Positions 1 to 4,408 of a stretch of DNA of 5,163 bases are shown here, one piece after another. Position 1 is the first letter of the stretch. Each line of letters opens with the position of its first letter. A program made the translations under genes and the position numbers. Below the pieces are notes generated by a model. That model was not told the DNA's origin. It was given only the letters and a program-made list of their open reading frames with translations, and ran no database searches. The stretch covers positions 1-5,163 of the forward strand of contig ONYV01000107.1 in the NCBI GenBank assembly GCA_900322105.1, in the 5' to 3' direction. This stretch comes from an uncultured Eubacteriales bacterium (lineage in GTDB: Bacteria; Bacillota; Clostridia; Oscillospirales; Acutalibacteraceae).

Positions 1-1
1 G

Positions 2-394
2 ACGCCCGACGGGTGGCATGACGATGACCACTACACTTCCGCACAAGATTTAGTGATCATCGGTGATTACGCCAGAACGATCCCAATCGTCAAAAATTCC
101 TGTGCGAAAGCCTATGTCGAATGGGATCTTATCAAGGGCGGTTCCATCGCCTGGATGAACTCTAACAAACTGATCCAATGGGATTCGGGCGTATATTCCG
201 AATACTGCGACGGTCTGAAAACGGGATTTACCGATCAGGCAGGTACATCTGTGGTCGCCTCTGCAACGATGGAAGGTCATACGCTGATCGCTGTTGTCAT
301 GAACGGTCTGAACCTCTACAGCAAATATGAAGACTGCAACAGGCTGTTCCATGCAGGGTTCTCTTTGTATGATCTGAATTATACTTACGGCTGA
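2..394 (+). CDS. D-alanyl-D-alanine carboxypeptidase-family serine peptidase, C-terminal part
   Basis: This frame is open from the window edge to the TGA at 392-394, giving 130 residues of a protein whose N-terminus lies outside the window. It matches the second half of a penicillin-binding-protein-type D,D-carboxypeptidase (peptidase S11), which removes the terminal D-Ala from peptidoglycan pentapeptides outside the membrane. Visible hallmarks are the GWHDDDHYTSAQD segment at the edge (family pattern G-x-H-D-x-x-H-Y-T/S-x-A-x-D), MNSNKL before the active site, and the third active-site motif KTG (residues 73-75 of the visible part) in GLKTGFTDQAG. The Ser-x-x-Lys and Ser-x-Asn motifs must lie upstream and cannot be checked. 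The protein stops about 55 residues after KTG, so it lacks the C-terminal beta domain and membrane-anchor helix that the neighbouring DacF keeps. It ends inside the last codons of that convergent paralogue. I see nothing resembling a terminator after its stop. Family assignment is firm; the exact substrate is inferred. Confidence 0.88.
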   Translation, partial: TPDGWHDDDHYTSAQDLVIIGDYARTIPIVKNSCAKAYVEWDLIKGGSIAWMNSNKLIQWDSGVYSEYCDGLKTGFTDQAGTSVVASATMEGHTLIAVVMNGLNLYSKYEDCNRLFHAGFSLYDLNYTYG

Positions 395-1536
395 TCCGAC
401 ATACTTTTCAAAAACAAATTTGCTACATCTCTGAAATTGATCTCTTTTACCGGATCTGCGGCGGCGATCGGATACTCTGCTATCTGTTTGCCGCCGCTTT
501 TATAGATCAGTTTGCCTATCACTTCCCCTTTTTCGACAGGCGCTTCTGTCTTTTCGGGCAGATATACCTCTGCTTTGATATCCGATGCGCTGCCCTTTTC
601 GATCAGTATCTTTTCATCTGCATGACATTCTGTCCTCACAATACTTTCCATTCCGTTGGTGACGGTCAGTTCCCGCTCCGCTTCCTTTGGCATTTCCGGC
701 AAATACATCCCATAGCCTGCAAAGCCGTGATCCAGCACCTTTGCGGCATCCTTGAAACGGTCTGTTCCCGTTGCGCTGCCCAGAACGACTGCGATCAAAG
801 ACAAACCGTCCCTTTCGGCGGTAGCGCTGATGCAGCTTCCTGCCTGTGAAGTCGTTCCTGTTTTCAGACCTGTGATACCCTCGTAGCTTTTCAGCAGCTT
901 GTTCGTGTTGACAAGCTGCGTTTTTCCGTTTCTCAGTTCATCCATCCAGATGCCGCTGTAGGAAAGGATCTTCGGATGCCGCAGCAATTCTCTTGACATC
1001 AGCGCAACATCATAGGCGCTTGTCACATGACCTTCTTCATCCAGTCCGTTACAGTTTTTGAACACGGTCTCTTTCATGCCTAATGTCTTTGCCTTTTGAT
1101 TCATGGCGCTGACAAATGCTTCCTCCGAGCCGCTCACCTTTTCCGCCAGTGCGACCGCTGCGTCATTGGCACTGGCTACGATAGTCGCTTTGACCATTTC
1201 ATCCACCGTCATGGTTTCCCCCGCTTCCAGCCAAATATCCGAACCGCCCATTGACGCCGCATGAGCGGATGCTGTCACTGTGTCTTCCCAGCGCAGCTTT
1301 CCGCTGTCGATCGCTTCCATCACCAGTATCAGTGTCATGATTTTCGTAATAGATGCACATGCCCTGATTTCGTGAGCGTTCTTTTCAAACAGCACTTTTC
1401 CGCTTGTTGCATCCATCAACACAGCAGACGGCGCTGTGATCTCTTTTTCACTCAGCGCCTTCGTCTGAACTGACAGATCCATAAACGTCAGCATAGCAAT
1501 ACACAATATCACCGCAATCATCCGTATCAAACGCAT
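385..1536 (-). CDS. dacF: D-alanyl-D-alanine carboxypeptidase, DacF-type (low-molecular-weight PBP)
   Basis: This is a complete 383-residue secreted penicillin-binding protein that cleaves the terminal D-Ala of peptidoglycan stem peptides, limiting cross-linking. Residues 1-27 form a signal peptide (Arg2 and Arg5, hydrophobic 6-18, likely cut after TKA27). The peptidase S11 domain follows with all three active-site motifs: S62-I-T-K65, S122-A-N124 and K225-T-G227. Residues 276-365 look like the PBP5-type C-terminal beta domain, and 366-383 is a short amphipathic tail that may sit on the membrane. The residue before A61-S62 is Cys60, where many family members have Pro (PAS-x-TK). The start at 1536 is supported by GGAGGT at 1547-1542, five nt upstream. 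It is the last gene of the minus-strand operon, 60 nt after maf, and its leader can fold over the ribosome binding site. Its stop overlaps the convergent paralogue. The dacF symbol reflects overall type; another S11 paralogue name is possible. Confidence 0.93.
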   Translation of the reverse strand: MRLIRMIAVILCIAMLTFMDLSVQTKALSEKEITAPSAVLMDATSGKVLFEKNAHEIRACASITKIMTLILVMEAIDSGKLRWEDTVTASAHAASMGGSDIWLEAGETMTVDEMVKATIVASANDAAVALAEKVSGSEEAFVSAMNQKAKTLGMKETVFKNCNGLDEEGHVTSAYDVALMSRELLRHPKILSYSGIWMDELRNGKTQLVNTNKLLKSYEGITGLKTGTTSQAGSCISATAERDGLSLIAVVLGSATGTDRFKDAAKVLDHGFAGYGMYLPEMPKEAERELTVTNGMESIVRTECHADEKILIEKGSASDIKAEVYLPEKTEAPVEKGEVIGKLIYKSGGKQIAEYPIAAADPVKEINFRDVANLFLKSMSDQP

Positions 1537-1588
1537 ACCGCACCTCCAGAGCCTTTGTGATAATCTATATGCTCTGATGGCGCGGTAT
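1535..1588 (-). promoter_or_regulatory. hairpin sequestering the dacF ribosome binding site
   Basis: In the minus-strand transcript the 18 nt from 1588 to 1571 can pair with the 18 nt from 1552 to 1535. I count 15 Watson-Crick pairs, two G-U wobbles and one A-A mismatch, with an 18-nt A/U-rich loop (1570-1553). The 3' arm contains the entire GGAGGT Shine-Dalgarno and the first two bases of the dacF ATG. No U-run follows, so it is not an intrinsic terminator. It lies in the 60-nt gap between maf and dacF. The pairing is seen directly in the sequence. A role in lowering or gating dacF translation within the operon is inferred. It could instead be an RNA processing or stability element. Confidence 0.6.
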
Positions 1589-1596
1589 ATTTCAAA

Positions 1597-2241
1597 TTAT
1601 TTCTTTTTTTTCAGACCTGTTTTCTTCTTCTCTTTTTCTTTCTCTTTCTCTTTCTTTTTTGCTTCGGCGTCTACTGTAAAATCACGTTCCATAAAAGAAG
1701 CGATCTCTCGTTTCAGTCTTGCAACCGGCAGACCCACCACGTTATTATAATCTCCCCTGATTCCTTTGACAAACAGCGCTGCTCTATTCTGTATGCCGTA
1801 TCCTCCCGCTTTGTCATATGGTTCGGTGGAATTGATGTATTCTTCGATCTCGTTTTCCGTCAGTTCATAAAACTCGACCTCTGTTGTTTCCGAAAAGCTG
1901 TAGGACTGTCCCATATAGTACAGGCAACAGCCTGTGATGACACGATGCACTTTCCCCGACAGCATCTGCATCATCAGTCTTGCATCTGCAGTACTGCGCG
2001 GTTTGTTCAGGATCTTACCGTCGATGATAACAGAGGTATCACAGCCGATCACCAGACATTTGGCATAGCCTTTTGCAACATATTCCGCCTTCATATTTGC
2101 CAGATACTCCGGACATTTATCCACAGCAAGGTCTTTGGGTACCAATTCACGGATATCCGCAGGGATCATGCGGAACTCTTCGTACAGATAATTCATTAAA
2201 CTCTTTCTTCTTGGTGATGCAGACGCTAATATGACATCCAT
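1597..2241 (-). CDS. maf: Maf-family nucleoside triphosphate pyrophosphatase (dTTP/UTP type) with Lys/Glu tail
   Basis: This 214-residue cytoplasmic enzyme converts nucleoside triphosphates to monophosphate and pyrophosphate. Maf proteins are linked to nucleotide-pool cleaning and, from B. subtilis overexpression work, to septum formation. Family signatures run in order: LASASPRR (residues 5-12), Lys51 in the NMKAEYVA segment, GCDTSV with the catalytic-type Asp68 (usually ADTVV), NKPRS at 79-83, SGKVHRVITG at 95-104, DKAGGYGIQ at 143-151, and NVVGLP at 167-172. Gln151 and Lys51 fit the YhdE/BsMaf branch (dTTP/UTP) rather than the 7-methyl-GTP branch. The core ends near residue 190, the usual family length. 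Residues 195-214 are an extra tail with 13 Lys and 4 Glu, encoded by a simple purine repeat. The ribosome binding site AGAGGAG (2255-2249) lies seven nt before the ATG. It is third in the operon, 26 nt after rsmI. Confidence 0.93.
   Translation of the reverse strand: MDVILASASPRRKSLMNYLYEEFRMIPADIRELVPKDLAVDKCPEYLANMKAEYVAKGYAKCLVIGCDTSVIIDGKILNKPRSTADARLMMQMLSGKVHRVITGCCLYYMGQSYSFSETTEVEFYELTENEIEEYINSTEPYDKAGGYGIQNRAALFVKGIRGDYNNVVGLPVARLKREIASFMERDFTVDAEAKKKEKEKEKEKKKTGLKKKK
1620..1660. repeat. 41-nt pure polypyrimidine/polypurine microsatellite in the maf 3' end
   Basis: Every base from 1620 to 1660 is T or C on the plus strand, so the maf coding strand is pure purine here. It includes imperfect tandem copies of the hexamer GAGAAA, read in frame as Glu-Lys repeats. 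A second 12-nt pyrimidine run (1600-1611) encodes the final four lysines. Slippage in hexamer units would lengthen or shorten the Maf tail without breaking the frame. The coding strand also has a dnaX-type A-AAA-AAG heptamer in the correct phase at the start of the tail (GCA-AAA-AAG). Confidence 0.85.
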
Positions 2242-2267
2242 GTTTTTTCTCCTCTTTCCGATCTTCG

Positions 2268-3089
2268 CTATATCAATTGTTTATAAATATCTCCTTTTTT
2301 GAAACTTGTCAGCTTTGCGCTCTCTTTGGCAGCGTCCGAAACAGACAGTCCCGATTCGATCAGGTTTTTGGCGATCTCGACCGCTTCTTCTATCGTGGAC
2401 GCTGTTTTTTCTGTTTCCTGCGCTCCTTCGATGACTAATACGATCTCACCCTTTGCGCTGCCGTCTGCAAAACGCTCTGACGCTTCTGAAAGTGTTGTGC
2501 GGACTACTTCTTCATGTACCTTCGTCAGCTCCTTAACGATAGAGATACGTCTGTCGCCAAAAAACTGATACATATCCTTCAGCGTTGCCGCTAATTTATG
2601 CGGGGCTTCATAAAAGACCATCGTCCGCTTCTCTTGCAGCAGGGATAGCAAATGCTCACGTCTCCCCGGCTTATTGACAGACAAAAAGCCCTCGAACGTA
2701 AATCTTGAAGTGGAAAGTCCACTGATCGCTACTGCCGTTGCCAACGCAGTAGGTCCGGGTACGGAACATACCGTGATGCCTCTTTCATAGCATTGCTGCA
2801 CCAGCAATTCTCCCGGATCTGAGATACAGGGCATTCCTGCATCTGTCACGATCGCACAGTCTTCTCCGTTTTCGATACGGTCGCAGATCTCTTTTCCTTT
2901 GTCGTGTGTGTTGAATTTGTGATAGCTGACCATCGGCGTGTTGATCTGAAACCGATTCAGCAGCTTTATTGTGACTCTGGTATCTTCGGCTGCGATAAAA
3001 TCCACCTGCGAAAGCGTTTCGATCGCTCTGGGAGAAAGATCCGAAAGATTTCCGATCGGTGTGCCGACTACATACAGTTTTCCTGCCAT
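2268..3089 (-). CDS. rsmI: 16S rRNA (cytidine-1402 2'-O)-methyltransferase
   Basis: This 273-residue protein is a full-length RsmI, the SAM-dependent enzyme that 2'-O-methylates C1402 in the decoding centre of 16S rRNA. It belongs to the tetrapyrrole methylase superfamily. Motifs in order: YVVGTPIGNLSDLSPRA (6-22), AAEDTR (33-38), VTDAGMPCISDPG (81-93), VPGPTALATA (110-119), FYEAPHK (159-165), KELTKVHEE (186-194) and GEIVLVIEG (214-222). The C-terminal 40 residues (SDAAKESAKLTSFKKGDIYKQL) match the small helical RsmI C-terminal domain. Cys88 stands where most members have Gly in the DAG-x-P-G-ISDPG loop, and the effect is unknown. The ATG directly abuts the trmN6 TAA, and the strong AAGGAGG lies inside trmN6, so translation of the two is probably coupled. 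In B. subtilis the same pair (yabB, yabC) is neighbouring. Confidence 0.96.
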   Translation of the reverse strand: MAGKLYVVGTPIGNLSDLSPRAIETLSQVDFIAAEDTRVTIKLLNRFQINTPMVSYHKFNTHDKGKEICDRIENGEDCAIVTDAGMPCISDPGELLVQQCYERGITVCSVPGPTALATAVAISGLSTSRFTFEGFLSVNKPGRREHLLSLLQEKRTMVFYEAPHKLAATLKDMYQFFGDRRISIVKELTKVHEEVVRTTLSEASERFADGSAKGEIVLVIEGAQETEKTASTIEEAVEIAKNLIESGLSVSDAAKESAKLTSFKKGDIYKQLI

Positions 3090-3833
3090 TTATAGGTATG
3101 CCTCCTTATATGCTCCGTAAATTCGGATCATCTCCTCTGACCATCCGCCGCCGTCTTTTTCGATCAGCAAAGTCGGTTCGGCGATCAGTCCGCCCGGGTT
3201 GCCGCCCTTTCTTCCTTCGATCAGAAACAGCTTGGGCGCTTTGGCGCTTCGCTGCTGTACAAACCGCAGGCGCTTTGGCTCAATACGGTATTGCCGCATG
3301 GAACAAATGATATCGCTCAGTCGTTCGGGACGCTGACACAAGCACAGTCTGCCGGAAAAATTCAGCAGCTCAGATGACACACGGATGATATCGTCCATTG
3401 TACACGCCATTTCATGACGCGCGATCTTCTGTGGTTGGTTTGGATTCAGTATTCCTGTACCTGCCGCTTTATACGGCGGATTGCAAACTACAAGATGATA
3501 TGTACCAAACTCGACTTTTCCTTTCAGCTCAAGCAGATCGGAATGCAGCACTTCTATCCTTTCTTCCAGATGGTTCAGCGCGATACTTCTTTTCAGCAAC
3601 TCACAGGCTTCCTCCTGAATATCCACCGCCGTCACATGAGCAGGTACTTGTTCCCTGCTCCAGATCAGCGGTATTGCGCCGCAGCCTGTTCCTAATTCAC
3701 AAGCCTTATCCGTCTTTTTGGGAGCAGAAAAATGCGCTATCAAAACCGTATCCGTGCCAAATGTATGGTTCTTTGATACGATCACCCGTATCCCATTGCC
3801 CAGCGGTTCGGTCTTTTCTCCTTCATACAGCAT
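3090..3833 (-). CDS. trmN6: tRNA1(Val) (adenine-37 N6)-methyltransferase family protein (YabB/TrmN6)
   Basis: This 247-residue class I SAM-dependent methyltransferase belongs to the TrmN6/YabB group, which methylates N6 of adenine in tRNA, A37 of tRNA1-Val in E. coli. The N-terminal segment (residues 10-37, with GTDTVLIAHF) is family-typical. The SAM-binding motif I is ELGTGCG (46-52). The acidic motif II residue is Asp71 in AVDIQ. The catalytic N-P-P-Y is at 118-121, the tetrad used by N6-adenine and glutamine methyltransferases. Length is normal for the family. The start at 3833 has GGGGAG at 3848-3843, nine nt upstream, and lies about 30 nt downstream of a good promoter. It is the first gene of the minus-strand operon, immediately followed by rsmI. 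The exact tRNA target in this organism is inferred from the family only. Confidence 0.92.
   Translation of the reverse strand: MLYEGEKTEPLGNGIRVIVSKNHTFGTDTVLIAHFSAPKKTDKACELGTGCGAIPLIWSREQVPAHVTAVDIQEEACELLKRSIALNHLEERIEVLHSDLLELKGKVEFGTYHLVVCNPPYKAAGTGILNPNQPQKIARHEMACTMDDIIRVSSELLNFSGRLCLCQRPERLSDIICSMRQYRIEPKRLRFVQQRSAKAPKLFLIEGRKGGNPGGLIAEPTLLIEKDGGGWSEEMIRIYGAYKEAYL
3101..3107 (-). promoter_or_regulatory. rsmI ribosome binding site inside trmN6
   Basis: AAGGAGG on the minus strand sits within the last codons of trmN6, 11 nt before the rsmI ATG, and the trmN6 stop TAA directly abuts that ATG. Spacing is slightly long but the match to anti-Shine-Dalgarno is near perfect. The arrangement is typical of translational coupling. 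Confidence 0.8.
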
Positions 3834-3871
3834 TCTCTGTCACTCCCCTTTCCTTTTCGATTCCGCAAGCT

Positions 3872-3900
3872 ATTATATCATATTTTTTCCATTTCGTAAA
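3872..3900 (-). promoter_or_regulatory. sigma-A promoter of the trmN6-rsmI-maf-dacF operon
   Basis: On the minus strand a perfect -10 box TATAAT (3877-3872) is preceded by an extended -10 TG one base upstream. Seventeen bp before the -10 lies a -35-like TTTACG (3900-3895, four of six consensus positions). Transcription would begin near 3865, leaving a leader of about 30 nt before the trmN6 ATG. This is the only good promoter I see for the operon. Confidence 0.78.
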
Positions 3901-4039
3901 GCATAACTTCCTTTTCTTCATGGTAATCAATAGACTTCCTCGGAAACTTCCGAAGCACCGTCTTACTTGTCTCTTTTGCACCGGGCTTTGTGTCTCTCCC
4001 TTGCATTACACCACTCGGGGAAAACCCTTTCCTAAAACC

Positions 4040-4059
4040 GCTGATTTTCAGCATTTTTT
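4040..4059 (+). terminator. weak terminator-like hairpin
   Basis: GCTGA and TCAGC form a 5-bp stem with a TTT loop, followed by A and six Ts. It resembles a minimal intrinsic terminator on the plus strand. No plus-strand gene lies immediately upstream, so it may insulate the Smr promoter, end an unrecognised short RNA, or be chance. Confidence 0.3.
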
Positions 4060-4079
4060 GAATGTGTATCAGAGAAGGC

Positions 4080-4107
4080 TTGATTTATGCTGACAAATGA
4101 TTATAAT
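4080..4107 (+). promoter_or_regulatory. sigma-A promoter of the Smr gene
   Basis: TATAAT at 4102-4107 is preceded, 16 bp upstream, by TTGATT at 4080-4085 (first four bases match the -35 consensus). Transcription would start near 4114. That is downstream of the in-frame ATGs at 4097 and 4106, which argues that neither is the start codon. Confidence 0.7.
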
Positions 4108-4120
4108 GGAAACAGATCGA

Positions 4121-4126
4121 AAGGAG
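4121..4126 (+). promoter_or_regulatory. Smr gene ribosome binding site
   Basis: AAGGAG lies nine nt before the GTG at 4136 and downstream of the ATGs at 4097 and 4106. It decides the start in favour of GTG 4136. Confidence 0.75.
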
Positions 4127-4135
4127 CGGTGCAGA

Positions 4136-4378
4136 GTGCTATTATATCACAAGCTTGATCTCCACGGAGAAACGGCGGAAAGCGCTGTTCGTCTTCTGAC
4201 AAAAACGCTGAAACAGTTACCGAAAGACACAGCAGAGCTAAAAGTGATTCACGGATATCACCGTGGAAATGTGCTGCAGGAAGTGGTGCGAAAATACAAA
4301 CATCCGAGGATCAAGAGAAAGATCATGGGGTTGAATCAGGGAACGACCATCTTTGTTCTAAAAAATAACGGCGTATGA
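4136..4378 (+). CDS. small stand-alone Smr-domain protein
   Basis: With the GTG start chosen from the promoter and ribosome binding site, the product is 80 residues and consists of almost nothing but one Smr (small MutS-related) domain. The LDLHG motif is at residues 7-11. KVIHGYHRG at 36-44 occupies the place of the usual IIHGKGTG loop, and a basic stretch KYKHPRIKRK (53-62) precedes LNQGTTIFVL (66-75). Smr domains occur at the C-terminus of MutS2 and in stand-alone proteins. Several bind or nick nucleic acid, and recent work on MutS2-type Smr domains links them to ribosome rescue and RNA cleavage. Here nothing else is attached, so the target is unknown. The second Gly of the classic HGxGxG loop is replaced (HGYHRG). 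The gene has its own promoter, divergent from the trmN6 operon, and shares a terminator with the convergent gene to its right. Domain assignment is firm; function is not. Confidence 0.88.
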   Translation: MLLYHKLDLHGETAESAVRLLTKTLKQLPKDTAELKVIHGYHRGNVLQEVVRKYKHPRIKRKIMGLNQGTTIFVLKNNGV

Positions 4379-4408
4379 TCCTTTGCTGTTCTGAACAATC
4401 ATACACCG
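4358..4408 (-). terminator. shared convergent terminator over both stop codons
   Basis: An 11-bp stem pairs 4369-4379 with 4398-4408. In the minus-strand RNA all 11 positions pair (one G-U), and the transcript then reads UUAUUUUUUAG (4368-4358), a good intrinsic terminator for the right-edge gene. The loop region holds a further small TGTT-CTG-AACA hairpin. In the plus direction the stem has one C-A mismatch and is followed by CTTGTTCTGTTTTCTTC, so it may also end the Smr transcript, less efficiently. The Smr TGA (4376-4378) and the opposing gene's TGA (4401-4399) pair with each other in the stem. Confidence 0.75.

Larger units (their letters stand above)
3834..4135. other. 302-bp divergent intergenic region
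   Basis: No gene here is convincing. It carries divergent promoters for the trmN6 operon (minus) and the Smr gene (plus). Between them lie three short inverted repeats: TCGGAA-AC-TTCCGA at 3940-3953, GGAAA-ACCC-TTTCC at 4019-4032 and GCTGA-TTT-TCAGC at 4040-4052. There is also an imperfect direct repeat, TGTCTCTTTTGCA at 3968-3980 and TGTCTCTCCCTTGCA at 3991-4005. A 58-codon minus-strand frame (4054-3878) is open but has no ribosome binding site and runs into the trmN6 promoter, so I do not call it a gene. The region also lacks the GATC tetramers that are frequent in the flanking genes. Confidence 0.6.

Noticed and set aside
50..352. Minus-strand open frame of 100 codons antisense to the left-edge carboxypeptidase.
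   Set aside because: It is a shadow of the carboxypeptidase frame, which carries clear KTG and family motifs; no start signals are present.
1535..1588. Reading the maf-dacF hairpin as an intrinsic terminator.
   Set aside because: No run of Us follows the 3' arm; the arm leads directly into the dacF start codon.
1620..1660. Treating the purine/pyrimidine repeat as a sign of frameshift or sequencing error in maf.
   Set aside because: The frame stays open through the tail to a stop, the core is complete before the repeat, and alternating Lys/Glu codons are used consistently.
3919..3921. Minus-strand ATG opening a 32-codon frame (MKKRKLCF...) across the trmN6 promoter into the trmN6 start.
   Set aside because: It begins upstream of the predicted transcription start, its nearest purine-rich motif is too far from the ATG, and it is too short to distinguish from chance.
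3398..4093. Long plus-strand open frame (231 codons) opposite trmN6 and running through the intergenic region.
   Set aside because: It lies antisense to the well-supported trmN6, has low-complexity Cys/His/Phe/Pro-rich content typical of antisense frames, and has no recognisable domain or ribosome binding site.
4097..4135. N-terminal extension of the Smr protein from ATG 4097 or 4106.
   Set aside because: Both ATGs overlap the TATAAT box and precede the likely transcription start, and the ribosome binding site favours GTG 4136.
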